Made by a program: the position numbers and the translations under genes
Source: Methylobacterium sp. E-065
Lineage (GTDB): Bacteria > Pseudomonadota > Alphaproteobacteria > Rhizobiales > Beijerinckiaceae
Direction: 5' to 3'
Assembly: GCF_022829605.1 (NCBI RefSeq)
Contig: NZ_JAKSYD010000296.1
Location: 62,001-126,000, forward strand
Length of the DNA: 64,000 nt
Part shown: positions 55,228-63,855 of the stretch, piece by piece
Layout: the number at the start of each line of letters is the position of its first letter
How positions within the stretch are numbered: the stretch's first letter is position 1
The notes under the pieces: model-generated
What the model was told of the DNA's origin: nothing
Seen by the model: the letters and a program-made list of their open reading frames with translations, nothing else
The model's database searches: none

Positions 55228-56412
55228 ATGAAGATTTTCCAGTGCCAGGCGTGCGACCAGCCGGTCACCTTCGAGGCGACCGACTGCGAGAGCTGCGCCC
55301 GGCGCCTCGGCTATGTGTGCGCGGTTCACGAGGTCTCGGCCCTGGAGCCGCAGGGGCTCTCGGGTCATCCGCTGATGGGCGGCGCGCGGGTGTTCCACGC
55401 CTACGCGGATCCCGGTCGGCGCTATCGCCTGTGCAACAATGCCCTATCGGGGGCCTGCAACTGGCTGGTGCCGGAAGACTGCCCCGACATCTTCTGCACC
55501 GCCTGCCGCCACAACCGGGTGGTGCCGGACCTGTCGCAGCCCTGGAACCTGACCCGCTGGCGTCCGATCGAGGCCGCCAAGCACCGGCTGTTCTACTCGC
55601 TCCTCTGCCTGGAATTGCCGCTCGCCACCCGCGCCCAGTACACGGACGGGCTGGCCTTCGACTTCCTGGTCGATCCCGCCGAGAGCTTTTCCGGCGGGCC
55701 GCCGGTGCTGACGGGCCATATCAACGGCCTGATCACCATGAACATCGCCGAGGCCGACGATGTCGAGCGGGAGCGCCGCCGGATCCTGTTCGGCGAGCAT
55801 TACCGCACCCTGCTCGGCCATTTCCGGCACGAGATCGGGCATTATTTCTGGTATCTGCTGGTGCTGAACGGCCCCGCCTGGGAGCCCTTCCGGGCGCTGT
55901 TCGGTGACGAGCGCCGCAACTACGTCCAGGCGCTGCAGGATCATTACGCGAAGGGCGCGCCGGCCGACTGGGACGAATCCTACGTCTCGGCCTACGCCAC
56001 GGCCCACCCGTGGGAGGATTTCGCCGAGACCTTCGCGCATTACCTGCACATCGTCGACACGCTCGAGACCGCCTCGACCTTCGAGCTGCACGTGCGCCCG
56101 CGCCTGCGCCACAGGTCGGCGTCGCCGACGGTGATCGACTTCGACCCCTACAACACCCTGGACCTCGACCGGCTGATCGCGGCGTGGCTGCCGCTGACCT
56201 ACGCGATCAATTCGCTGTCCCACAGCATGGGCCAATCGGCGCTCTACCCGTTCAAGTTGACACCAACGGTGATCGCGAAGCTCGCCTTCGTGCACGAGCG
56301 GATCTACGCCTCCCGCACCGGCACCCTGCCGGATGCCGGCGAGGCCGGGGCCGAGATGCTGCGCGCGGTGATCATGGGCCTGCGTCAGAAGGTGGCGTCG
56401 GCGACGGGTTGA
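55228..56412 (+). CDS. Putative zinc-binding metallopeptidase
   Basis: A 394-residue protein. The N-terminus has zinc-ribbon cysteines (FQCQACDQPV, DCESCARRLGYVC, then CNWLVPEDCPDIFCTACRHN). The C-terminal part has HExxH in FRHEIGHYFWYLL and a downstream Glu in PWEDFAETFAHYLH, as in gluzincins. No signal peptide. It is divergent from the DUF2126 operon with about 200 bp between; such peptidases recur near these operons in my recollection. ATG 55228 starts just before the zinc ribbon. Confidence 0.87.
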   Translation: MKIFQCQACDQPVTFEATDCESCARRLGYVCAVHEVSALEPQGLSGHPLMGGARVFHAYADPGRRYRLCNNALSGACNWLVPEDCPDIFCTACRHNRVVPDLSQPWNLTRWRPIEAAKHRLFYSLLCLELPLATRAQYTDGLAFDFLVDPAESFSGGPPVLTGHINGLITMNIAEADDVERERRRILFGEHYRTLLGHFRHEIGHYFWYLLVLNGPAWEPFRALFGDERRNYVQALQDHYAKGAPADWDESYVSAYATAHPWEDFAETFAHYLHIVDTLETASTFELHVRPRLRHRSASPTVIDFDPYNTLDLDRLIAAWLPLTYAINSLSHSMGQSALYPFKLTPTVIAKLAFVHERIYASRTGTLPDAGEAGAEMLRAVIMGLRQKVASATG

Positions 56413-56491
56413 GGGCCGGGGACACCTTGGGGTTGAAGCAAGCCCTCAGCTTCGGCCGGGGCGACGCTTGTACAGGCTCGGATCGAGAACC

Positions 56492-56728
56492 TTAGCGCTC
56501 GCCGCTCTCTGTCGGCGGCGGAGGCACCTGACCATCCATCCGGCCATGAACCTCCGGCGTCGTCGCAAGGGCTTCTCTGGCTCCGCGCGCCAACCACGGC
56601 AGGTCCGTCGCCATGAAGGCAGCCGCCGCCTGCGCACTGTCAGGCAAGCGGAGATCCTCCCGCTTGACGGGGTGGCCGCGCGCCATCGCCGGCTTCGTGA
56701 TGCGTGCCGCTTTTCGCATCGGGGTCAC
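56492..56728 (-). CDS. Small hypothetical protein coupled to the GNAT remnant
   Basis: A 78-residue frame (TPMRKAARITKPAMARGHPVKREDLRLPD, then AAAFMATDLPWLARGAREAL). Its GTG 56728 overlaps the stop of the GNAT reading frame (GTGA), implying it was part of the same transcription unit. No family recognised. Base composition is AT-richer than its neighbours, suggesting acquired DNA. Confidence 0.4.
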   Translation of the reverse strand: MTPMRKAARITKPAMARGHPVKREDLRLPDSAQAAAAFMATDLPWLARGAREALATTPEVHGRMDGQVPPPPTESGER

Positions 56729-57281
56729 CGCCGAACCATATGAGGAAGGCCGCCCAGGTCGGGCGCAAGCGCGAAGCCCTTCAACCTGTACAAAGGGATG
56801 ATGTTCGGGTCGACGTGATGGAGCCGGAGTTCCGGCACGCCGATCAGTTGCCTGTAGGCTTCCGCCATCGTGAGCACGATCCCGATCACCTGCCCTTTGA
56901 GCGGATGCCTCGGATTAGGATTGCCCTCGAGAAAGTCCAAGCCACGAACCTGTCTTGGTTCACGGCACCGATCGCCAACCCGCACAGCGTCGTGTCGTGC
57001 CAGATCGCGGCGTTGAAGCACTTCGGGTGGCCGTTCTGGAACTTGGCCGACAATGCGGCCCAGTCCCGATTCACCAGCCGACCCCGGTGTCCGAACCAAG
57101 TCTCCGTGAACGCAAATCGCGCTGCACCCGCAATGATTTCACAGCGCACTTGGGAGCCAAAGCCCAGCTTGGCTACCGCCAGTGTACCGGCCTGCATCAT
57201 GCGTTTCGCATGGGCTGATCTGACCATGAGGCGTTGCATCGACCGCCCTTGGCGCTCTCCGCCCGAAGAGGTGCCCGTCAT
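56725..57281 (-). pseudogene. GNAT-like acetyltransferase broken by a frameshift
   Basis: From ATG 57239 the frame reads MVRSAHAKRMMQAGTLAVAK, then CFNAAIWHDTTLCGLAIGAV and stops at 56886. A second frame continues from about 56940: DFLEGNPNPRHPLKGQVIGIVL, then ELRLHHVDPNIIPLYRLKGFALAP. Joined, they resemble a phage-type N-acetyltransferase (LCGLAIG..LEGxPxPxHPLKG..PLYxxxGF). One indel near 56930-56950 separates them. The patch is AT-richer than the flanks. Confidence 0.6.
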
Positions 57282-57739
57282 GCCCCCCCGTGCCGCGCCG
57301 CGAAGGAACGGAACGCCTCGAGCGTCTCGGCGCTGACGTGATGCTCGATTCCCTCAGCGTCCCGACGGGCGGTCTCGGGGCTCACCCCCAGCGCGCAGAG
57401 GAAGCGCTCGACGATGCGGTGGCGCTCCCGGGCCTGGGCGGCCAGCCGACGGCCGGTCTCGGTCAGGAACACGCCGCGATAGGGCCGCTGCTGGACGAGC
57501 CCGTCCTCGCACAGGCGCTTGAGCATCTTGGCGACGGTCGGCTGCGCCACGCCGAGGCGCGCCGCAATGTCCACCTGCCGCGCCTCGCCGCCATCGCCGA
57601 TCAGATCGTCGATCAGCTCGACGTAATCCTCGACCAACTCGGAGCGCCGGGCCTCGCGGGCCTGGCGAAAGCTCTCCACGTGGCGCTCGGGATCGACCAG
57701 GACGGTCTCGGGCGGGCCCTGCTCGGACGGTTCCTGCAT
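57278..57739 (-). CDS. mntR: Manganese-responsive regulator MntR
   Basis: A 153-residue DtxR/MntR-type repressor: winged helix ELVEDYVELIDDLIGDGGEARQVDIAARLGVAQPTVAKMLKRL, then the metal-binding dimerisation part RHRIVERFLCALGVSPETARRDAEGIEHHVSAETLEAF, with the E-x2-H-H type ligands seen in MntR. ATG 57739 is chosen; a longer frame to 57814 is unlikely. It is divergent from mntH, with a palindromic operator between. Confidence 0.93.
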   Translation of the reverse strand: MQEPSEQGPPETVLVDPERHVESFRQAREARRSELVEDYVELIDDLIGDGGEARQVDIAARLGVAQPTVAKMLKRLCEDGLVQQRPYRGVFLTETGRRLAAQARERHRIVERFLCALGVSPETARRDAEGIEHHVSAETLEAFRSFAARHGGA

Positions 57740-57856
57740 CGGCTCTCCCTCTCGGCACGCACGCGCCGCCCCGCCCCTGTCTAGCAAGAACCGCCCGCGG
57801 GAGGGGAGTCCCACCAGGTCCTCATTTAGGGCTTGAATCCGGCGCGCTCAGCCCTG

Positions 57857-57876
57857 AATATAGCCTACGCTATATT
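57857..57876. promoter_or_regulatory. MntR operator upstream of mntH
   Basis: AATATAGC-CTAC-GCTATATT is a perfect 8+4+8 palindrome in the mntR-mntH intergenic region, 18 bp before the mntH start. AT-rich palindromes of this kind are the binding sites of MntR. Confidence 0.8.
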
Positions 57877-57894
57877 TTTGAGGAGAAGGTGGGC

Positions 57895-59223
57895 ATGGTG
57901 GCGCCGAACGCCGCGACGGCTCCCGGAAGCGCCGCGCCCGGGGCGATGAGCCGGCGGACCGAGGGCGCGATCCGTGACGTCCTCGACGGGCGCGGGGGCG
58001 GCCGAGGCCGGTTCCTGCTGTTCGTGGGGCCCGCCGTGACGGCGTCGATCGCCTACATGGACCCCGGCAACTTCGCGACCAACATCCAGGCTGGCGCCCG
58101 CTACGGCTACGGCCTCCTCTGGGTGGTGTTGCTCGCCAATTTCACCGCGATGCTGTTCCAGGCGCTCTCGGCCAAGCTCGGGATCGTCACCGGGAAAAAC
58201 CTCGCCGAGCATTGCCGGGACGCGACGAGCCGCCCGGTGCGCCTCGCCCTGTGGGGCATCAGCGAGGTCGCCGCCATGGCGACCGACCTCGCGGAGTTTT
58301 TGGGCGGCGCCATCGGCCTGTCGCTGCTCACCGGCATGCCGCTCATGGCCGGGATGGCGGTCACGGCGGTCATCACCTACGCGATCCTGCTCCTGGAGCA
58401 CGAGGGTTTCCGGCCGCTGGAGATCGCCATCGGCGTCATGGTTGGCACGATCGGCCTCTGTTACGCGGTCGAGCTGCTGGTGGCCCCTGTGGCCTGGGGC
58501 GAGGCGGCGAAAGGCCTCGTCACCCCAAGAATCCCGGACGCGGAGGCGCTGACCATCGCGGTCGGGATCATCGGCGCCACCGTGATGCCGCACGCGCTGT
58601 TCCTGCATTCGGGCCTGACTCAGGGGCGGGGCAACCCGCGCAGCGAGGCCGACCGGCGCCTGCTGGTGCGCTACTCGAACCGCGAGGTGGTGGTGGCGCT
58701 GCTGCTCGCGGGCCTCGTCAACATCGCGATGGTCATCATGGCGGCGGCGGCCTTCCATCTCGGCCACAGCGAGATCGCCGAGATCGGCGAGGCCTACCGC
58801 ACCCTGACGCCGCTGCTCGGGCCAGCGGCCGGGGCGGCCTTCCTGGTCTCGCTGCTGGCGTCGGGCATCTCCTCCTCGGTGGTGGGGACGCTGGCCGGCC
58901 AGATGGTGATGCAGGGCTTCACCGGCTGGCGGATCCCGCTCCTCGTCCGCCGGCTCGCGACCATGTTGCCGGCCTTCGTGGTGGTGGCGATCGGCGTCGA
59001 TCCGACCCGGGCGCTGGTCCTGTCGCAGGTGGTGCTGTCGCTGGCCCTGCCGGTGCCGATGGTGGCTCTGGTGCTGTTCACTCGGCGCCGGAGCGTGATG
59101 GGGCCCTTCGCCAACGGGCCGCTGACCCAGGCGGCCGCCGTGACGGGGGCGGCGGTGGTGCTGGCGCTCAACATGGTACTACTGGCGGCGGCGTTCGGGG
59201 TGCCGGTGCCGGGACTGGGGTGA
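57895..59223 (+). CDS. mntH: Nramp-type manganese transporter MntH
   Basis: A 442-residue Nramp protein with 11-12 membrane helices. Metal-binding motifs are AYMDPGNFATN (helix 1) and ATVMPHALFLHS (helix 6). It imports Mn(II) by proton symport. ATG 57895 follows AGGAGAAGG; a GTG at 57889 is the alternative. The operator just upstream indicates repression by MntR when manganese is plentiful. Confidence 0.95.
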   Translation: MVAPNAATAPGSAAPGAMSRRTEGAIRDVLDGRGGGRGRFLLFVGPAVTASIAYMDPGNFATNIQAGARYGYGLLWVVLLANFTAMLFQALSAKLGIVTGKNLAEHCRDATSRPVRLALWGISEVAAMATDLAEFLGGAIGLSLLTGMPLMAGMAVTAVITYAILLLEHEGFRPLEIAIGVMVGTIGLCYAVELLVAPVAWGEAAKGLVTPRIPDAEALTIAVGIIGATVMPHALFLHSGLTQGRGNPRSEADRRLLVRYSNREVVVALLLAGLVNIAMVIMAAAAFHLGHSEIAEIGEAYRTLTPLLGPAAGAAFLVSLLASGISSSVVGTLAGQMVMQGFTGWRIPLLVRRLATMLPAFVVVAIGVDPTRALVLSQVVLSLALPVPMVALVLFTRRRSVMGPFANGPLTQAAAVTGAAVVLALNMVLLAAAFGVPVPGLG

Positions 59224-59241
59224 ATCCCGTCGGGATGAAGA

Positions 59242-59673
59242 TCAGCTGTCGCTGCCCACATGCCAAGGGTTGAGCAATGGCGCGCCGGTTGCTGCGAAAT
59301 CGGTGGTGTTGCGGGTAACGATCGTCAGGTCGTGCACGAGGCCCGCCGCGGCGATCCACGCGTCGCGCTCGCTCCGTGGGTCGGGAACGTGAAGACGCGC
59401 GCAGCGCAGCGCGATGGCATTATCGATCGGCAGGATGCGGCCGGCGAAGGCAGGCAGAACGCGCTCGTGCAGCCGGAGGCGCAGCGTGGCGGCCTGACGG
59501 GCATCGCGGCGCTCGCACCGGGCGATACCGAGTTCGACCTCCATGATCGTGACGACGGAGAGAGGGAGGTTGGGGGGTGCGACCTGTTCGGCCCAGGCCT
59601 CGACTTCGGGACTGATCCTGCCGCTGCGCCGATTGCGCAGTTCGGACAGGACGTTGGTGTCGAGGAGATACAT
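59242..59673 (-). CDS. vapC: VapC-type PIN-domain toxin
   Basis: A 143-residue PIN ribonuclease: YLLDTNVLSELRN (first Asp), VTIMEVELGIARCERRD (Glu), IPIDNAIALRCARLHV (Asp) and DLTIVTRNTTDFAATG (Asp cluster). Its ATG lies directly at the edge of a dispersed repeat, which separates it from its antitoxin gene. Confidence 0.92.
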   Translation of the reverse strand: MYLLDTNVLSELRNRRSGRISPEVEAWAEQVAPPNLPLSVVTIMEVELGIARCERRDARQAATLRLRLHERVLPAFAGRILPIDNAIALRCARLHVPDPRSERDAWIAAAGLVHDLTIVTRNTTDFAATGAPLLNPWHVGSDS

Positions 59674-59767
59674 GAGAGCGATCTCCGCCGAAGTGGACGT
59701 CGGTTCGGAGCAAGAGTGCGCCTCACAACAAGGGCTTAGAGCCGTGCGCGATTGGGCACGGCTCTAG
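59674..59767 (-). repeat. Two-hairpin dispersed repeat, copy R3
   Basis: On the minus strand, hairpin 1 is AGAGCCGTGC..GCACGGCTCT, followed by CCTTGTTGTGA and a hairpin 2 with CCGAA/TTCGG arms. It fills the vapB-vapC junction exactly: the vapB TAG stop lies inside hairpin 1, and GGCGGAGA at the other end serves as the vapC ribosome-binding site. Confidence 0.85.
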
Positions 59768-60018
59768 TCGAAGGAAGCTGGGCGCGGGATACTCGGCGGC
59801 CGGTCGAAATCGATCTCGATCTCGCCGACACCCTCCATGTCGAGGGCATCGAGGATGGTGCCGGGAACCGCTTTCATACGCTCGTAGGCACCGAAGGGCA
59901 GGACCGCCATGATCGGCTTGCCGCGCTCGATGATGATGACGGGCCCCTCGGCCGCCGCACGCCTGATGCGGCCGGGCGCGCGGTTGAATTCGCGGCTGGT
60001 GAAGGTCGATTCGGTCAT
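59764..60018 (-). CDS. vapB: Phd/YefM-type antitoxin
   Basis: An 84-residue antitoxin: STFTSREFNRAPGRIRRAAAEGPVIIIERGKPIMAVLPFGAYERM is the Phd/YefM DNA-binding fold, followed by an acidic tail (VGEIEIDFDRPP) that would block the VapC active site. It lies upstream of vapC in the same direction. The pair normally overlaps or abuts; here 90 bp of repeat lies between. Confidence 0.88.
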   Translation of the reverse strand: MTESTFTSREFNRAPGRIRRAAAEGPVIIIERGKPIMAVLPFGAYERMKAVPGTILDALDMEGVGEIEIDFDRPPSIPRPASFD

Positions 60019-60109
60019 GCTGCCCCTCGCAGGTCGCGCCGTGCAGAAGAGATCGGTGGCGTGACCGGACCTGTCAAACAGTCTCGATCTGGCCTTCCGG
60101 CAGCCCCCC

Positions 60110-61798
60110 TCACGTTGCCCGCACCACCACCTCGACCAGATTGGCGCCCCCCGACCGGATCCCCGCCTCGATCGCCGGGGCGATGTCGGCGGCCCGCGTC
60201 ACCCGCCGGGCCGGCACCCCCATTGAGGCGGCGAGTGCCGGGAAGTCGATGCGCGGGTCGGTGAGGTCCATGGCGATGAAGCGGTTGGCGCGCACCGAGG
60301 CGTAGTGCGCCTGGCCCTTCATGAAGGTCTTGAGGATGTTGTACTCAGCGTTGTTGATCACCACGAAGGTGACCGGCAGCTTTTCGTGTGCGGCGGTCCA
60401 GAGCGCCTGGGGCGAGTACATCGCGGCCCCATCCCCCACCACGCAGACCACCGGCGCGCGATCGAGCCCTAGGGAAAACCCGACCGCGGCCGGCATGCCC
60501 CAGCCGAGCACGCCGCCGCGCATCGCCGCGTATTGATGGGCCGAGGAGCTGTCGAGGAAAGTGCGCAGGTGGGTCAGCGTCGCGGGGGCCTCGTCCACGA
60601 TGGTGGTCTCGGCCCCGACCGCGCGGGCGACCTCCCGGGCGGCGACCAGCGGCGCGATCACCGGATCCTCGAAGGCCGCATCCGCCGCGGCGGCGAGCTT
60701 GGCCCGGCGCTCGGCCCGGGCGGTCACGGCCTGGGCGCGTAGATCCGCAAAAACCTCGTCCCGGTCGGCGAGGCGAGGCCTTAGCAGCGGCAGCAGGGCG
60801 TCGAGCGACGCGCGGATGTCGCCCACCGTCGACAGGCCGGTGGCGTAGGTGCGCCCAAGGTCGCGCACATCCGCCGAGAGCTGAAACACCTGCACCCCAG
60901 GCGGCACCGCCGAGACCTCCGAGTAGAGTACGGTGATCAGCGACTTGCCGCCGAGCGCGAACACCGCGTCGTAGCGCCCGAGGATCTCCGCGATGGCATC
61001 CGCCCGGGTCGGCAGGTTGCCGGCCCAGAGGGGGTGCGCGGTGGGGAAGGGGATGTGGGCCGGCCAGGACGAGCCGTAGACCGGCGCCGCCAGCAGGTCG
61101 GCCAGCGCCACCATCTGGGCCGAGGCGTCCGAGGCCTCGATCTCGTCGCCCGCGATCAGGGCGAGGCGGCCCGGGGCGATCGCGGCGAGTTTGTCCGCCA
61201 AGCGGTCGAGGGAGCCCGCCACCGCCCGCTGGTCGATGGTCGAGGTCTCGCCCGCCGGGACCGTGCTCATCGCCTCCATCACGTCCATGGGCAGCGATAG
61301 GAAGACCGGGCCGGACGGGGCTGCCCCTGCATCGTGAAAAGCCCGGCGCAGCAGGATCGGGATCTGGTCCGGGCTCGTCACCTCGCGCGCCCATTTCATC
61401 ACCGGGTCGGCGATGGCCACGAGATCGCCCATCAGGAGCGGGTCGGTCAGCGCGTGGCGCAGGTCCTGCTGTCCGGCGGTGACCACCAGCGGCGTACCGG
61501 AGACCTGGGAATTCACCAGCCCGCCCATGGCGTGGCCGAGGCCGCCCGCCGTGTGCAGATTGAGGAAAGCGGGGCGCCGCGCGCCCTGCGCATAGCCGTC
61601 CGCCATGGCGACCGCGGTCGCCTCCTGCAGGGCGAGGATGTAGGCGATGTCGGGCGCCTCGGTGAGCGCGTCGATCAGCGGCAATTCGGTGGTGCCGGGA
61701 TTGCCGAAGATGTAGCGCACCCCCTCCGAGCGCAGCACCTCCACCAGGAGGTCGGCGCCCCGGCGGCGGCCCGCTGCCTCGACGGTCTCGATCGTCAT
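60110..61798 (-). CDS. mdlC: ThDP-dependent decarboxylase, benzoylformate decarboxylase-like
   Basis: A 562-residue ThDP enzyme. The catalytic Glu lies in IFGNPGTTELPLIDAL, and the ThDP/Mg motif is VVGDGAAMYSPQALWTAAHEK..TFVVINN. LNLHTAGGLGHAMGG carries the active-site His typical of benzoylformate decarboxylase, and NAEYNILKTFM follows. It would convert benzoylformate to benzaldehyde; other 2-oxo-acid decarboxylases with this fold remain possible. No other mandelate-pathway gene is in the window. Confidence 0.85.
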   Translation of the reverse strand: MTIETVEAAGRRRGADLLVEVLRSEGVRYIFGNPGTTELPLIDALTEAPDIAYILALQEATAVAMADGYAQGARRPAFLNLHTAGGLGHAMGGLVNSQVSGTPLVVTAGQQDLRHALTDPLLMGDLVAIADPVMKWAREVTSPDQIPILLRRAFHDAGAAPSGPVFLSLPMDVMEAMSTVPAGETSTIDQRAVAGSLDRLADKLAAIAPGRLALIAGDEIEASDASAQMVALADLLAAPVYGSSWPAHIPFPTAHPLWAGNLPTRADAIAEILGRYDAVFALGGKSLITVLYSEVSAVPPGVQVFQLSADVRDLGRTYATGLSTVGDIRASLDALLPLLRPRLADRDEVFADLRAQAVTARAERRAKLAAAADAAFEDPVIAPLVAAREVARAVGAETTIVDEAPATLTHLRTFLDSSSAHQYAAMRGGVLGWGMPAAVGFSLGLDRAPVVCVVGDGAAMYSPQALWTAAHEKLPVTFVVINNAEYNILKTFMKGQAHYASVRANRFIAMDLTDPRIDFPALAASMGVPARRVTRAADIAPAIEAGIRSGGANLVEVVVRAT

Positions 61799-62032
61799 GT
61801 CTGGCCCCCAGTCGAATCGGCCCGGAGGCTAGACCATGGGCACCCCAGGACAAGCCCCGGCGGCAGCCTGGCACCAGCCTGCGCCAAGGCTCATCGAGGG
61901 GGTCAATGCGCGGCTCTTCGTCGGCTTGCGCCCCCTTCGGTCGCATGGTGCAACGACTCACGAACCCGTGATCCCGGGTCTTCCCGGGGTCGCAAGGTCC
62001 CGCCGGCCGATGCGGCCCGTTGGAAGGACACC

Positions 62033-63181
62033 ATGGACCAGCGGACACCGTCCGATCTGTGCCGCGACGCCGAGGCCGCGGCGCGCGTGATCTCCCTGTC
62101 GGCGGCGCGGCGTGCCGCGGGCCAGGATCGCGACGATGGGTTCCCGCACGCGGATGTCGCCGACCTCGCCCGCCTGGGCCTGCTCGCCGCGCCGGTCCCG
62201 GTGGCTTTGGGCGGGGCGGGTCTCGGCGCGGAGCCGGGCGCCGGGACGCTGGCCGAGGTGCTGCGCCTCGTCGGCTCCGGCAGCCTGGCGCTCGGACGGC
62301 TCTACGAGGGCCACGTCAACGCCCTCCAGCTCATCGCCCAGTACGGCGAGGCCGGCCAGCGCGCGCGCCTGTTCGCCGATGCCTGCACGGGCCACCTGTT
62401 CGGCGTCTGGAACACCGAGCCGGCCGGGGCGGGCCTCGCCCTGGAGACCGACGAGGATGGCCTATCCTTGAGCGGCGCGAAATCCTTCGCCTCGGGCGCG
62501 GGCTTCGTGACCCGCGCCCTGGTCACGGCGCCCTGTCCGCGCGGGGGCGGGACCCTGATGCTGGTGGTGCCGCTGGAGCCGGGCACCCGGGCCGCCCTTT
62601 CGGCGTGGCGGGCGCAGGGCATGCGGGCCTCGGCCACCGGAACCCTCGATTTCGGCGGGATCGCCCTCTCGGACGACGCCATCCTCGGACACGCGGACGA
62701 CTATTTCCGCCAGCCGGCCTTCTCGGGAGGCGCGTGGCGGTTCCTGGCGGTGCAGCTCGGCGGCATCGAGGCCGTGTTCGATGCGTGGCGGGCCCATCTC
62801 GTGCGCCTCGGGCGCGGGGCCGATCCCCATCAGCTCGCGCGGCTGGGCGAGGGCGCCATCGCGGTCGAAGGGGCGCGGCACTGGGTGGCGCGGGCGGCGG
62901 ATCTGGCCACCGGCGGGACGCTGCCGGCCGCCCGCGTCGTCGCCTTCGTCAACCTCGCCCGGCTCGCGGTGGAGAAGGCCGGGCTCGACGTGCTGCAGCT
63001 CGCCCAGCGCTCCGTCGGCCTGCCGGGCTTCCTGCACGGACATCCCCTGGAGCAGCTCTCCCGCGACCTCGCCACCTATCTGCGCCAGCCGGGGCCCGAT
63101 CGGGCGCTCACCGGGGCGGCGGCGGAGATCCTGGCGGCCGGGGAGGGGGTGGCCTACCTGTGGGACGGGGAGGCCGCGTGA
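62033..63181 (+). CDS. Acyl-CoA dehydrogenase-like flavoprotein
   Basis: A 382-residue protein of the acyl-CoA dehydrogenase superfamily. N-terminal helical part (ADVADLARLGLLAAPVPVALGG, GSGSLALGRLYEGHVNALQLI), middle beta domain (FGVWNTEPAG, LSGAKSFASGAGFVTRALVTA), C-terminal helices (ARLAVEKAGLDVLQLAQRSVGLPGFLHGHPLEQLSRDLATYLRQP). The SAKSFASGAG-type stretch is shared with a divergent group whose reaction is unknown. ATG 62033 follows AAGGACACC. The stop overlaps the next gene. Confidence 0.8.
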   Translation: MDQRTPSDLCRDAEAAARVISLSAARRAAGQDRDDGFPHADVADLARLGLLAAPVPVALGGAGLGAEPGAGTLAEVLRLVGSGSLALGRLYEGHVNALQLIAQYGEAGQRARLFADACTGHLFGVWNTEPAGAGLALETDEDGLSLSGAKSFASGAGFVTRALVTAPCPRGGGTLMLVVPLEPGTRAALSAWRAQGMRASATGTLDFGGIALSDDAILGHADDYFRQPAFSGGAWRFLAVQLGGIEAVFDAWRAHLVRLGRGADPHQLARLGEGAIAVEGARHWVARAADLATGGTLPAARVVAFVNLARLAVEKAGLDVLQLAQRSVGLPGFLHGHPLEQLSRDLATYLRQPGPDRALTGAAAEILAAGEGVAYLWDGEAA

Positions 63182-63771
63182 ACCGGATCCCGGGTGCGGC
63201 GGTGGCCTCCGACTGCCTCGAACCGGCGCGGGCCGTCTGGCGCGATGCGCCGCAGCGCTACGGCCGCGTCAGCCGCGGCTTCCACTGGCTGATGGCGGCT
63301 TTGTTCGCGTGGCAGTTCGCGGGAGCGCTGCTCTATGTCGGCCTCGGCGACACGGCGGTGACGCGCCTCGTCGGCGGAAGCCACTTCACCCTGGGGGCGA
63401 CGTTGTTCGCGCTCGCGCTGCTGCGCGGCGCCTGGGGGCTCGCCAACCTCCCGCGCCGCCCGCCGCATCGGGGCCGCCTGGGCCGCGCCGCGGTGGCGGG
63501 CCATGCCGTGATCTACGCGCTGATGATCCTCGTGCCGGGCCTTGCGCTGCTGCGCCAGTACGGATCGGGCAAGCCGTTCACGCCCTACGGCATCCCGCTC
63601 ATGCCGGGCCGGGACGACAAGATCGCCTGGATGGTGGCGCCGGGCGACCTGCTGCATCACTGGCTGGCCTTCCTCCTGCTGGCGATCCTGGTCGGCCACG
63701 TCGCCATGGCGGTGCTGCACCGTGCCCTCTGGAAGGACGACGTGCTGGCACGGATGGCCGGTCGTTCCTGA
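63178..63771 (+). CDS. Cytochrome b561 family protein
   Basis: A 197-residue protein with four membrane helices and the heme-binding histidines of cytochrome b561: SRGFHWLMAALFAWQF, GGSHFTLGATLFALALLRGAWG, AGHAVIYALMILVPG and LLHHWLAFLLLAILVGHVAMAVLH. It transfers electrons across the inner membrane. GTG 63178 overlaps the preceding stop, so the two genes are coupled; whether they share a pathway is not shown. Confidence 0.9.
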   Translation: MNRIPGAAVASDCLEPARAVWRDAPQRYGRVSRGFHWLMAALFAWQFAGALLYVGLGDTAVTRLVGGSHFTLGATLFALALLRGAWGLANLPRRPPHRGRLGRAAVAGHAVIYALMILVPGLALLRQYGSGKPFTPYGIPLMPGRDDKIAWMVAPGDLLHHWLAFLLLAILVGHVAMAVLHRALWKDDVLARMAGRS

Positions 63772-63855
63772 GAAGGCTGCCGTCCGGCAGCCCCGGGATT
63801 GGCGACGCATTTGCATCGCATCGTCCGTCAACCCGGGTTGTCGAGGAGGCGGACG

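Noticed and set aside
56704..57336. Plus-strand 210-codon frame
   Set aside because: It is antisense to the GNAT remnant and mntR 3' end and shows no family features.
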